A stretch of DNA of 64,000 nt from NCBI GenBank assembly GCA_004431415.1, contig QPMI01000134.1, forward strand, positions 1-64,000, written 5' to 3'. Made by a program: the position numbers and the translations under genes. Numbering within the stretch: position 1 is the stretch's first letter; the number at the start of each line of letters is the position of its first letter. Under the pieces are notes generated by a model that worked only from the letters and a program-made list of their open reading frames with translations, was not told the DNA's origin and ran no database searches. This document shows, piece by piece, positions 54,801 to 64,000 of this stretch. This stretch comes from Cyanophora paradoxa (Eukaryota > Glaucocystophyceae > Cyanophorales > Cyanophoraceae).

Positions 54801-57681
54801 TGGTGTCGTTCCTTCCGGGGTCCTCTTCGGGGCAGCCGTCGCCCACGGGCTCCGAGGAGGACGAGCCGGGGTACCCGCGCCCCGCCCCGCCGCACGAGGG
54901 CGCGGAGGGCGCCGGGGGGGAGGCCCCGCGGGGGGGTACGGAATCCGAGCCCCACGAGGCGGCGGCGCCCCGCGAGCCCCAGGCGGACCCCGAGAGGGCG
55001 CGCTTACCCTCCCCGGGGCCGGACGCCGACGCGCCGTCACCGCAGCCGTTGCCGGGGCCGCCCGAGTCGGCGCAGCCGTCGCGGAAAGCGGCGCGGCTCG
55101 CCGCGCCGCAGCCGCTCGACGTGGCAGGCGACCGTTCCCCCTCCCCTTCCCTCTCCTCCCCGTCGCCCGTCGCGGCGGCGGCCGGGGCCGCGCGGGCGGC
55201 CGCAGCGAAGTCGCCGCAGGGGCAGGGGCCGGCGGGCCGGCAGAGGGGCCAGCGGTCCCCCGGCCCTGGGAAGGGGGCGCCCTCGATCGGGAGCGCTGCC
55301 TCCCTAGAGGCCGCCCCCGCCTCGGACGCGGCGGGGCTCCCGGCGACCCTCAAGCCCCGCCCGCGCTGCCGCCCGCCGCCGGAGCCGGAGCCGGCGCCGG
55401 CGCCGGGTCCTCCCTCGCCGCCGCCGCCGGCGCCGCCGCGCCCCGCCCGTCAACAACGGCGGCGGCGGCGTCGGCTTCTCCCCCCGCCGCCGCCTCCGTC
55501 CCGGGCTCTCGCCCCGACTCCTTCAGCTGGCAGCAGCCGGACCAGCGGCGGCCCTCGACGAGCGACGGCCTGGCCGGCTCGAGCCTCCTCCCGCCGGGCG
55601 CTGTCATCGCCGGCATCAGGTCCGCCCGTCCGCCCGCCCGCCCGTCTGCGGGCTGCGCAGCGCCGCACAGGAGGGCTCTCTGAGCGGCGGATACTTTGAT
55701 ATAGAAAGCGGCACAGAAGACGATTTTCTCGCCCTCTACCTGCCCGTGACCCGCCCGCACGCAGGCGGGCGTCGACGGCGGCGAGCCTGCCGCGCACCTA
55801 CTCCGGCACCTCCCTCGCATCCACCGTCCTCCTCAACCCGCCCCAAGTGAGAGAATCTGCTAAGCCTGCTCTAACCAACCCCTTCCTCTCTCTCCCCCCT
55901 CTCGAATCTTCTTCCGCCCCTCACGCCTCGGGCAGACGGCGCCGGCGGGCCCGCCGAAGCGGCCGAGCGGCCTGAGCGCCCTCCAGGTGCGCCCTTCCGA
56001 GGGGCCCCGGGCCCAAGAAGCTTGAATCTAGCCGAACCTAGGCCTAGCTGGAACTTGAGACTTGACATTCGAAGCCTAGAGAACCCAGAGAACGCCCGCC
56101 GAGGGGCCCCGGGCCCGGCCCCCCCGCCCCCCGCCCGCGCCCTCCTCCTCATCGCGGGGGCAGGCGCTGCTGGACGCGAGTCCGGTGGTCTTCGACGCGG
56201 AGGAGCTCGCCCGCGAGGAGCGCCGCCTCCGCCGCCGCCGCCGGTGCGAGCCGCCCGCCCCCGCCCCGGCCCCGCCCCGGCGCCAGGTCGTCGCTAGCTG
56301 TATCCATCTAGAGCTACTACACCGTGAATGCTAGAGAACGAGGCCTCTTCTGACGGTGCCGCGCAGGCTGGCGCGGCAGGCGGCGGCGGAGGCGCAGGCG
56401 GACGCGGAGCGCGTCGCCACGCCGGCGGCCCTGCAGCAGCTGCAGCTGCAGCACTCGGCGACGGCCCCGGGGGCGCTCGCGCCGGGCCTGGCGGGGGCGG
56501 TGGCGCAGCTCGCCGCGCGGCGCATGTCGCGGCGCATGTCCCTCATGAAGCTCGCCGAGCTCGCCGCGCAGGGCGCCGAGGTCTCCGCCTTTCTGAGGTG
56601 CCGCCCCCCTCCCTCCGGCGCGTCCGCAGAGGCTCACCTCGTTCGCCGCGGCGCAGCTCGGACGGCTCGCCGCTGCGGCAGGCGGTGGGCGGCGGCGGCG
56701 GGGCGGGCGCGTGGAGCGAGGAGAGCAGCTCGGGCAGCAGCGCGGAGGAGGCGGCCGCCAACTCGGCGCAGGAGGAGGACGAGGCCGAGGAGGAGAGAAT
56801 GCGCGAGGCGCGCCGGCGGAGCCGCTGTTTGCTGTCGTTCGTTTCTGTTTGCTGTTCGCTGATGGTGGTCCCGGGCGCAGGAGACCCGCTGAACCTCACG
56901 GGCTGGGCGAACGCTCGCCAGGCCAAGAAGGCGCGGCACCGGGGGGCGGGGGCGGGGCCCGCGGCCCCCGGGCAGGAGGGCAGGGCGGCCGCCGCGGCTG
57001 CGGCGAAAGGGCCGCTCAAGTCGGGGGGGGTGGGGGCCCGCCTCTTCCGGAAGTACATGGCGGTACCCCTCCCGTCCATGCGGCTCCTGAGGGAGCGCGG
57101 CTCCCGCTCCCCCTCCCCGGACTCCCGCTCGGCCTCTCCCCCCCGGGCCCAGACCGCCGCCGGCCGCGTCCGCGTCTCTACCCCCCTCGACCCCGTCCAC
57201 CAGGCGGTGCGCGTGCCCTCCTCCCCGCCTTCATCTCGTCCCCACCTTGACCAGGGTACGGCAGGCTCTGGACTTTGCGAACGCGCGGGCGGAGGCGCGG
57301 CGGCTGCGGCACGAGGCTGGCATGAGCGCGTCCGCGGGGAGCCTCTCCTTCGGCGACCTACCCCCTCCGCCCGGCGACCTCCCGCCGGGCCTCAGATACG
57401 TACCCCCACCGCGGAACAGGCGGGCGTCCACGGCGGACGGGGTACGCCGCTCCTCCGCGTCGGGCGGCGGGCGCCGGAGGAGCAGCATACTGGCGCCCGC
57501 CGGATCCGAACCGCCGCCCGCCGGCGCCGGCGCCGGGCTGGGGCCCCAGGGGCGGGGCCAGGGGCACCTCTCGGTCACGCAGTCGGCCCCCTCGCTCGGG
57601 GGCCTGGGCCTGCGCTCCGGCGCCCGCCCCGCGACGGTCCCCGCGGAGCCGCCCGCCCGCACCTGCCCCGGGGCGGCGTGA
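51808..57681 (+). CDS. START-domain lipid-transfer protein, unit 3 copy
   Basis: ATG 51808 gives MAQVLFLGVARGEAHGAKRL, close to copy 2. Exons seen: 51808-51873, 52337-52411, 52675-52728, 52938-53009, 53213-53275, then the copy 2 set in the same order to a final exon ending TGA 57681. The START core is conserved (FLWDPTSRTKWDK; GFIVREVDERSSELTYV). Most differences from copy 2 are base substitutions, so this is a true paralogue. Exon 13 is correctly in frame near 55050, where copy 2 lacks a G, but lacks one C near 55358; exon 8 has one G fewer before its donor (54060). Intron 5 is longer and holds a duplicated shard of exon 5. The last residues differ (PPARTCPGAA against ARPHLPPGAT in copy 2). 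Predicted role: lipid or sterol binding; ligand unknown. Confidence 0.78.
53431..53452 (+). repeat. Duplicated end of START exon 5 inside intron 5
   Basis: CGCACCAAGTGGGACAAGGT repeats the last seven codons of exon 5 (RTKWDK and donor) about 170 bp downstream of the true exon end at 53275. The surrounding intron also repeats GAATTTGATCCCTAGATT (53298 and 53512), so part of exon 5 plus intron was tandemly duplicated. It is probably not used. Confidence 0.75.
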
Positions 57682-58020
57682 CTCTCTCTAGTACACGAGT
57701 GATCCCCGGGGGCGACGTGACTCTAGTGCGATTTCTTGCTCTTCTGTACACTATGGTTTCGTCCTTATTCTAGTTAGCGTTGAGTCTTATATATTCCGGC
57801 ATCCCACTGAGCCTGCCCGGCGGCCAAACGTTAACCCGAGCCCGGATCGCGAGCCCGAGCTACCCTCGCAGTCGATCTCGCCGAAAAACATCGTACAGAC
57901 AGACTCATGATCAAAGACAGACTCTTAGGCAGCTAGGACAGAACCGCTAGACAAGAATCACAATTTGGAAAGACAAAGTACGTCCAGCCGCCTGAACAAT
58001 TCAACCGAATTCGAAGGGAA
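57682..58020 (+). other. 3' flank of START gene copy 3
   Basis: Homologous to the flanks of copies 1 and 2 with the same landmarks. The phrase CGGGGGCGACGTGACTCT occurs again at 57707, after the stop, like the end of copy 2. It overlaps the convergent boundary with the LRR-TIR gene. Confidence 0.55.
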
Positions 58021-58177
58021 ATTGTAGACTTTGGCGGATGCGGAGCGCGGGGCCTCGCGGAGGAGGGCTGAACCTCGGGAGCCCCGAGAGCACCCGCGGC
58101 CTCCTCGAGGAGGGAGGGAAGGGGGAGGGAAGGGCCGGGGAGGGGGGCGGGCCGGAGCCGGGCAGGCAGGCAGGCCC

Positions 58178-59795
58178 TCAGCGGCGGGCGCCCTCGTCGC
58201 AGGCCTCGAGCAGGAGCCGGAGGCTGACCCGCCGGAAGGTCGCCTCCGCGTAGTACGGGATCGCCTTGCGCGCGAAGACGAGCCGCAGGTCGGACGGGAT
58301 CTCCCCCGCTGAGGGGCGATCAAATTCGGTTGGCTGGCGGGGCGGGGTGGTTCTGGGGCGGGGGCGCACGGGCGGGGAAGCGGCAGGACTTCTCGTCGTG
58401 GAGGAGGACGATGTTCTTCCCCGCCCGCGCCGCGTGCCGCACCTCGCCCAGCACGTAGTGGCTCGCCAACACGTCTGCGCGGCACCGTAAGATCAGGCGC
58501 CGCCAGGAACGCGGCGGCAGCCTCGCGGACCCTGGGAGATGATGAGGACGACGCTCGCGGAGGCGTCGATGATGTTCTCGAGCCTGCGGGGCGGGGGGCC
58601 GGCCCGGGTGAGAGCGCGGCGAGCACTCCAACTCGAGAGGGGCGCACTGGTGGAGCTCGAGGCGGGAGTCGTCGGCGTCGAGGAAGACGCGGAGGCCGGG
58701 GCCGGCCTGCTCGAGCTGGAGCTTGAGGGCGAGGGCGAAGTGCCCCGCCGAGGACTGCTTGTGCGAGAGGAAGACGTCGTACTGGGCCGCTGCGGCGGGG
58801 CGTGAGGCGGAGGGGCGGAGGGGCAAACTGCTCCGGAGTGGTGCACGGACCGGGGGCCGGGGCGGCGGGGCGCGGGTCGGCGGGGCGGGCTGCGGCGGGG
58901 CGGCGGGGCACACCGCGGGGGCGGGGGCGGGGAGGGAGCGGAGGGATCCGAGGCGTTCAGGCGTTCAGAGGGGGTTGCCGCTCACGTCCAGCGTCTGCAG
59001 ACGGGAGAGGCGGCCGATCTCCGGCGGCAGCGCCGCTAGCTGATTTTTCTCCACGCTCAGCTTCTGCAGGCTGGAGAGGCGGCCGATCTCCGGCGGCAGC
59101 ACCGTCAGCTGGTTGCTGCTCACGAGCAGCTCCTGCAGGCTGGAGAGGCGGCCGATCTCCGGCGGCAGCGCCATCAGCTGGTTGTTGCTCACGTACAGCT
59201 CCTGCAGGGCGGCGAGGCGGCCGATCTCCGGCGGCAGCGCCGTCAGCTGGTTGCTCTGCACGTTCAGCCACCGCAGGGCGGTGAGGCGGCCGATCTCCGG
59301 CGGCAGCGCCGTGAGCTGGTTGCCACCCACGCCCAGCGTCTCCAGGCCGGCGAGGCGGCCGATCTCCGGCGGCAGCGCCGTGAGCTGGTTGTCACCCACG
59401 CCCAGCGTCTCCAGGGCGGCGAGGCGGCCGATCTCCGGCGGCAGAGCCGTCAGCTGGTTGTCACCCACGTACAGCGTCTGCAAAGCGGCGAGGCGGCCGA
59501 TCTCCGGCGGCAGCGCCGCCAGCTGGTTGCCCTGCACGTTCAGCCACCGCAGGGCGGTGAGGCGGCCGATCTCCGGCGGTAGCGCCGTCAGCCGGTTGTT
59601 GCTCAACCACAGCCACTCCAGGTTCGTCAGCTTGGCGAGCTCGGCCCCCGGGATGCTCGTGAGCTCGTTTCCCCAAAGCTCGAGCCAGCGGATGTTCTCG
59701 GGCCCCGCCGCCGCGATCTCCGCCGCCGGCCACTCCTCCCGATCCTTCCCCCCCAGGTCCAGCTTCCCCTCCGCCGGGATCCACTCCTTGCCCAT
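58178..59795 (-). CDS. LRR-TIR protein, split by an in-frame TGA
   Basis: ATG 59795 opens MGKEWIPAEGKLDLGGKD, then EWPAAEIAAAGPENIRWLEL and eleven 23-residue leucine-rich repeats of the form LTALPPEIGRL-x-x-L-x-x-L-x-V-x-x-N-Q. After GNPL a TGA falls at 58967-58965, and the same frame then resumes with ERLGSLRSLPAPAPAV and a Pro-rich linker into the TIR: YDVFLSHKQSSAGHFALALK, RVFLDADDSRLELHQ (exon end 58648), LENIIDASASVVLIISQ (58583-58531), DVLASHYVLGEVRHAARAGK and NIVLLHDEKSCRFP (58474-58370), and GEIPSDLRLVFARKAIPYYA to ACDEGARR (58308-58178). The TIR is complete, with Glu in YVLGE at the usual catalytic position. No SAM domain is present. The unit 2 homologue reads GNPFTAMPELLKKKNTAERL here, so a short deletion created the stop. 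Either one gene is broken or two ORFs are used. Confidence 0.75.
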
Positions 59796-59811
59796 GCCTG
59801 CGGGGGCGCGC

Positions 59812-60440
59812 GGCCCAGAGCGAGCGATTCGAATTCGTTGGTTCTAGACCGGGATCCCCCCAGCGGCAACTAGCAAGCAATCCAGGCCATGCGCCCGCCC
59901 GGAGGAGCGCACTTTCGACGGATCGACTTCCCGCAGAAGAGCCGAGCTTTCGGGCCCGACGGAGCCCGCCCGGTCAGAAATCCTCGCCGGTCGCGTGCTG
60001 TCTAGATCTGCTGGACGCTCGCCCGCTGCCCTGTGGAGCTGCGCGCCGGTACAAGCAAGCAATGAGCGAACGACAGGAGCGATGCAAGAAACCCGTCGGC
60101 TTCGCACCTGCCGCGACAAACACCGCCTACACCGCCGTAACACCGAGGCCTCTGCGGCGTCGTACACGCCGTCCGAGGCCGTCCGACGCCGTCCGCGGCC
60201 GGCCGCCCGAAGCGCCGGGGTACGGGGTGCGGACGCACCTCGGGCACTGCTGCTTCCATTGCTGTGGTACCTGTCAGCGCTGCGCATGCCTTTTCACTTC
60301 AGTACTTCCACTGCAGACTGGCAGCAGCACGCAGCCGAATCAGCAGCGAAGCTCTGGTCTCCGGCTTCGGCGACCGGGACGCGGCCGCGGGCGAGACGTC
60401 GACTCGGACCCGGCAGCCGCAGCGCTAGCGGAGGCCTATA
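59812..60440 (-). promoter_or_regulatory. Conserved upstream region of the LRR-TIR gene
   Basis: Matches 18926-19600. It begins GGCCCAGAGCGAGCGATTCG and keeps CCCGCCCGGAGGAGCGCAC, CGGTCAGAAATCCTCGCCGG, GCCGGTACAAGCAAGCAATG and ACCCGTCGGCTTCGCACCTG in the same order and spacing. Acceptor-like CCCCCGCAG lies just before the ATG at 59795, so a 5' UTR intron is possible. Confidence 0.55.
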
Positions 60441-60849
60441 GCTAGGCTATGGCGGATCGATATCGGAGCACAGCGGCGGATATCGATCGGAGCACAGCGC
60501 CGGAGCACTCGCGTCGGCCGTCCTATTGGCGCTAGCTATTGAACTATTGACGCCGGCTTCGCGGACGCCATGCCGGAGCAGAGCGCCGGCCGTCCGATTG
60601 CCAGCGCTAGCTATATATATAGCGGCCGCGCCGCGGTACCCGGTATCGCGTAGCGCTCCGATGGCCTGCAGCTGCAGCTGCAGCTGCGCGGGCTGCGGCG
60701 CGCGCGCGCGGCGGGAAACGGCGGGGCGCCTCCGCCGCAGCGCCGATTGTGAGGGCGGCGCCGGCGCCCCTATGGCTAGGGAGAGTGGCGGTCGCTAGGG
60801 AAGCGTAGCGCGAGGCGGACTCCGGGCCGGGGCAGGGCGGAGTGGCGGC
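60441..60849. other. Intergenic with short repeats
   Basis: No gene is seen. GATATCGATCGGAGCACAGC occurs twice (near 60460 and 60480), GCCGGAGCA several times, and CAGCTGCAGCTGCAGCTGC at 60667-60686. Confidence 0.5.
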
Positions 60850-61640
60850 CATCTAACTTAGCACATCGCGATCGAGGCGCGAAGCGCGAGCACCCCGGGC
60901 ACGCCGCCGGACCCGGCCCCTCCCCCTCTCCCTCCGAGACTCCGCGCCCGGAGGAGAGAGGGCGCCCGCCCCGTACCCCTCCCGCCGGCCCCTCTTCTTC
61001 TCGGGACCAGGGCCCGCCTCGCCACACCGTACCCCTTTGTCCCCAAACCCCCGCTTACCCCCTCGCCTCGCCCCCCCCTCCCCCCTCGCCTCGCCCCACG
61101 CCCTCGCCTCGCCCCACGCCCTCGCCTCGCCCCACGCCCTCGCCCGCAGATCGCAGGCTTGTGGCGCCGGCCCCCGCGCCTCCCGCAGGCCTCGCTGCCC
61201 GCTCTCCCCCCGCCGCCCCGGGCCGCCCCGGGCCGCTGTCTCGGGGCCATCTGAGCCGTCTGAGCCGTCTGAGCCGTCCCGCCCCGGCTCTCCCCGGCCG
61301 CCCTCCCTCCCCCCTGCCTTTTCCTGTCCCTCTCGCTGTCCCGCCCCGGCCCGCCTCTCGATCTACGCTCCACCTCTCTTCGCTCACTTCCGCCGGCCCT
61401 CTTCGCTTTCAGCCCCCTCGAGGCTCGCCCGTTTAGCTCCCGACCTCCCAGCTGCAGTCCCACGCAGCCTTTCGGGATTTCCCCCCAAGCTGCCTCGTCT
61501 CCGAGTCGGCGCCTCGACTGAATGTAGCGGATCCAGATCCTCCCACGGAACCCCCCGGGCCCTCTAGATCCCCCCCCCCCACCCCCCTCCCCCCCCCTCC
61601 ACGCCGCCTCCGGATCCTGCACGGGCCCGGAGCCTCGGAG
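60850..61640. repeat. GC-rich block at the right end of unit 3, related to 19747-21141
   Basis: Carries the same GTCTGAGCC nonamer repeat and neighbouring landmarks as unit 2. CTCGCCTCGCCCCACGC is repeated three to four times at 61085-61140. A following stretch at 61650-61745 (TTTATTCTGTATACCGTACTATG, GTCCTTATTC, CTATATATTC) resembles the START-gene 3' flank. Together this suggests a decayed START-like 3' end, but no exon can be read with confidence. Confidence 0.4.
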
Positions 61641-61759
61641 GCGACGCGACTCCCTTGCTCTTTATTCTGTATACCGTACTATGTTCTTGTACATGTCCTT
61701 ATTCCGAAGTTCTAGTTGTGTTTTAAGCCTATATATTCTAATCGCGCCTTGTAATTACT

Positions 61760-62255
61760 CTAGTTGTATTCTAGATCTGACTCCGGATCCGTGACAGCGC
61801 ATGCCGCAGTGCAGCCTCGAGATCCGAGAGGTGAACCTGCGAAGCTCTCTGCCGCAGTGCCACAGCTCCACTGCGGCACTGCAATTGCTCTGCGCCGGTC
61901 CCGGGGACGCTCATGACTCAGCCTGCAGCTGGGGGGTGTGTGATCCGATCCACTGGCCATGGGCCATGATCATCGGATGCTCAGCCTGGCAGCTGCAGCC
62001 TGGCAGCGGTCAGCTGCAGATCACGATCGCTGCCAGGCCGATCATGAGTCATGAACACGATCCGATGCCATGATGATCAGCTGCAGCTGCAGCTCCGAGG
62101 CTCGGGATCCTCAGCTATTATTCTAGATATCGTTGACTGTTTCATGATCATGATCATGATTAGCTGCATGCCCGGATAGCCCAGGTCGGCCCTCGAGCTT
62201 GGAGGCTTCCCTTTCTTCCTTCCCTTCCTTCCAATAACACTTCGCGGACACTGTC
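61760..62255. other. Intergenic, palindrome-rich
   Basis: No gene is seen. GATCATGATCATGATCATG near 62140-62160, repeated CAGCTGCAG and GCCATGGGCCATGATCATCGG stretches resemble the palindrome-rich spacers at 21170-21470 and 49600-49700. Confidence 0.5.
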
Positions 62256-62261
62256 CTGCCT

Positions 62262-62430
62262 ACTTCCGCTTGGCGCCGGCGGGGGGCGTCTTGCGGGCCA
62301 CCTCCGAGCGGCTCGCCGGCCGCGTGGGGGCCGCCTCCTTCGGCGGCTCGGGCTCCGCTGGCTTGGCCGCCTCCGCCGGGGGCGCCGGCGGCGGCGGCGT
62401 CTCCGCGCCGGCTGCGACCGGACCGGAGGC
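62262..62430 (-). pseudogene. Orphan last exon of an unknown minus-strand gene
   Basis: A strong acceptor (CTCCGGTCCGGTCGCAG) precedes 62430. The exon encodes AGAETPPPPAPPAEAAKPAE and ends in ASRSEVARKTPPAGAKRK plus a stop (TAG at 62262-62264). It is a Pro/Ala/Glu-rich, basic-ended tail. Lower-GC sequence and a retrotransposon lie directly upstream, and no other exon is recognisable in the window, so the gene is truncated or interrupted. Confidence 0.5.
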
Positions 62431-62439
62431 GCGCGCGGT

Positions 62440-63253
62440 TAATTTAACATCTCGGTATACGTACTTGTAAATATTCGTGCATGTGTCGCATGCAAGATTA
62501 TCGTGCATGCGGAGCTAGATAGTGCAGCCTTCGTGCTGCTAGTTGCTAGTGCAGCCTACGTGCTGCTAGGGCCGACGTCGGCGTCAGTACGCCTCGGCCA
62601 CCGCTTATTATAGCTACTACGGGTACGCCGGGCCTGTCCGGGTACAGATCACTCTTAGGGATACACTGTTCTAGAGAATACTACAGAGCGATAGCGATCC
62701 CTCGCGATCCCACGCGTCCCGCCGAGCCCAGGGTCGGCAGGTCGCATCCCCGCGTGCCTACACACTAATCCCGCACGCGACAGGCGCCATCCTGCCGGGA
62801 ACTGAATCTTGAAGGGTCGCATCTTGCGACACCAGGTCCGATCGCTGCGCCCCCGGCCTCGCCGCGCGTGCGCCGCGTCGCCAGTAGTGCGTAGTGTGTG
62901 TCCGCATCAGCCCACAGTAAGCGGAACGCATAGTTCCGCCGAAAAGTGGGAGCCGCGTTCCGGTATACGGTTCTGCGTGCTGCACGGGGCGATCCGTCGT
63001 CCTGAGCCTGACTGCTCGCCGGCTTCGTGCCGTGCCGCCGGCCTCGCGCCGAGCCGCCGAAGTTCCCCGCAAGGGCAACTTTGAGCCATCGCCAATCCTA
63101 AGCCCGAGGGCCTGGATTGTGCACCGGTGTGCTGCGTAAGCAGCATATCGTCGCCTGTGAAGTCGGAATCTCGCGGTTCGCGCGAGATCCGGCATCAAAA
63201 GAGCTTCGTGCTCAAATTTGATCTGTATTGAAAGTGGTCTTTGAGTGCCCGCC
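62440..63253. mobile_element. Possible LTR or leader of the retrotransposon
   Basis: Lies immediately 5' of the gag-like frame. It contains a doubled GTGCAGCCT-CGTGCTGCTAG unit (62522-62570). The matching 3' LTR would be outside the window and I could not identify a tRNA primer-binding site, so LTR borders cannot be set. Confidence 0.35.
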
Positions 63254-64000
63254 ATGTCGCGGCTCCCAATGACTGTCACTGCGAGCATGCGCGAGTACAT
63301 GATCGCTTCAAATGCGATCACTCCGGACTCCGGCATGTCCGTCCAGCAGCTCACTGCTGAGGCGCCGGCGCGCGACGAGAAAGGGCACCTTATTGTGTCC
63401 CTGCTTCCCGCGCGGCCCACGCTGCAAGAAGTGGACGCTTGGCTCGGCCAGATTGGCAACAGTGCGTCTCAGACGACGAAGTATGCCACCGAGCCCGAGC
63501 CGGGGCCCCAGGGCCCGAACTTCGCTAAGGTCGAGGCTCTCGCGGGCCACATGCTTAGCAACATGGCCCGCGGGCCAATCTCCGACCTCATCGTGCGCCG
63601 CCGCGGGCACCTTGACTCGCTCAAGGCTACACTCGCGGAGAAGCGCACCCGTGTGGCCGTGCTGGAAGCCCTCGATGAGGAGGCGCGCACGAACGAGACC
63701 GACGGTGAACTGCTCCTCCTGCAGGACACGATCCGCCGCGTCGAGGCCGAGTTTAACGCCGGCCGGGACACGTACATGCGTGCGCCAGGCCTCAAGGCTT
63801 TCATTTTGGCGGCCGCCGCGAAGGGCCTGCCGTTTGAGTCTGAGAAGGCGATCCTGGCCCCGTTCACCGGCGAGGACCCGCTGACGTGGCTTAACTGGAT
63901 CAATCCGTACCTCTGGCACACGCTGCCGCAGGGGAAAACGTACGCGGAGCACCTGCTCCACGTGCTCAAGAATGCTCTCGTGCGGCGTAAGACGGGCAAC
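63254..64000 (+). CDS. Gag-like protein of an LTR retrotransposon, open at window end
   Basis: ATG 63254 (context GCCATGT), with an upstream in-frame TGA at 63242, opens 249 codons without a stop to the last base. The first part (MSRLPMTVTASMREYMIASN) is followed by charged helical segments (HLDSLKATLAEKRTRVAVLE; EEARTNETDGELLLLQDTIR), then AILAPFTGEDPLTWLNWINP and YLWHTLPQGKTYAEHLLHVL. The F-x-G-x-x-x-x-x-W-x-x-W pattern with a following helix is typical of retrotransposon gag capsid domains. Codon use has good third-position GC bias and both other strands look like shadows. No zinc knuckle or protease is reached before the window ends. Confidence 0.65.
   Translation, partial: MSRLPMTVTASMREYMIASNAITPDSGMSVQQLTAEAPARDEKGHLIVSLLPARPTLQEVDAWLGQIGNSASQTTKYATEPEPGPQGPNFAKVEALAGHMLSNMARGPISDLIVRRRGHLDSLKATLAEKRTRVAVLEALDEEARTNETDGELLLLQDTIRRVEAEFNAGRDTYMRAPGLKAFILAAAAKGLPFESEKAILAPFTGEDPLTWLNWINPYLWHTLPQGKTYAEHLLHVLKNALVRRKTGN

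Noticed and set aside
63308-63999. Minus-strand frames of 217 and 176 codons at the right end
   Set aside because: They are antisense shadows of the plus-strand gag-like frame, which has better codon bias and a recognisable capsid-like motif.
1-64000. tRNA and rRNA genes
   Set aside because: No cloverleaf with A and B boxes and no conserved rRNA core was noticed on either strand; a dedicated tRNA scan was not possible.

Overview
This is nuclear DNA from a microbial eukaryote, most likely a GC-rich unicellular alga. Genes are broken by many short GT-AG introns, coding exons carry very GC-rich low-complexity linkers, and the families present (START, leucine-rich repeat, SAM, TIR, MORN, Helitron Rep, Ulp1) are eukaryotic or mobile-element families. 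I cannot name the species. Many single-base gains and losses in G/C runs look like an incompletely polished long-read assembly, so frameshifts should be read with caution.

Layout. The window holds three tandem copies of one cassette: a START-domain gene on the plus strand facing a leucine-rich-repeat/TIR gene on the minus strand. Unit 1 (1 to about 6.3 kb) is cut by the window start and keeps only the last TIR exons. Unit 2 (about 7.0-21.1 kb) has a START gene at 9136-14727, then rearranged debris (TIR ends, MORN repeats, a START exon), then an LRR-SAM-TIR gene at 18505-16413. Unit 3 (about 24.08-61.6 kb) has a START gene at 51808-57681 and an LRR-TIR gene at 59795-58178. The two LRR genes share their N-terminus, linker and upstream DNA but end in different effector modules: SAM plus a SARM1-like TIR with a DWVRKE motif in unit 2, and a different TIR with a YVLGE motif in unit 3.

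Unit 3 is split upstream of its START gene by a 25,413-bp, visibly less GC-rich insertion (24960-50372). The junctions can be read from the sequence alone because unit 2 supplies the uninterrupted version near 7717-7760. The insert begins TG, ends CA and is flanked by CCCG on both sides. Inside are a multi-exon unknown gene (26.3-27.3 kb), an Ulp1-like cysteine protease (28.97-29.8 kb), tandem duplications, an array of small repeated exons leading into unknown genes (33.8-39.4 kb), a minus-strand gene with two SUMO-like domains (42.1-40.5 kb), another unknown minus-strand gene (43.9-43.0 kb), and a Helitron-type Rep gene with HUH and two-tyrosine motifs but no helicase (about 45-48.9 kb).

Between units 2 and 3 sits a second Ulp1-family gene (23.69-21.9 kb, minus) whose start lies in a 44-bp perfect palindrome. 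At the right edge a gag-like LTR-retrotransposon frame starts at 63254 and runs off the window, next to the isolated last exon of an unknown minus-strand gene.

How the genes may work together (inference): START proteins bind lipids or sterols. LRR-TIR proteins resemble innate-immune or cell-death switches, and SARM1-type TIR domains cleave NAD+. The repeated convergent pairing of a lipid sensor or carrier with an LRR-TIR switch, duplicated in tandem and diversified in its effector end, looks like a small expanding immune-like locus that has also collected mobile elements.
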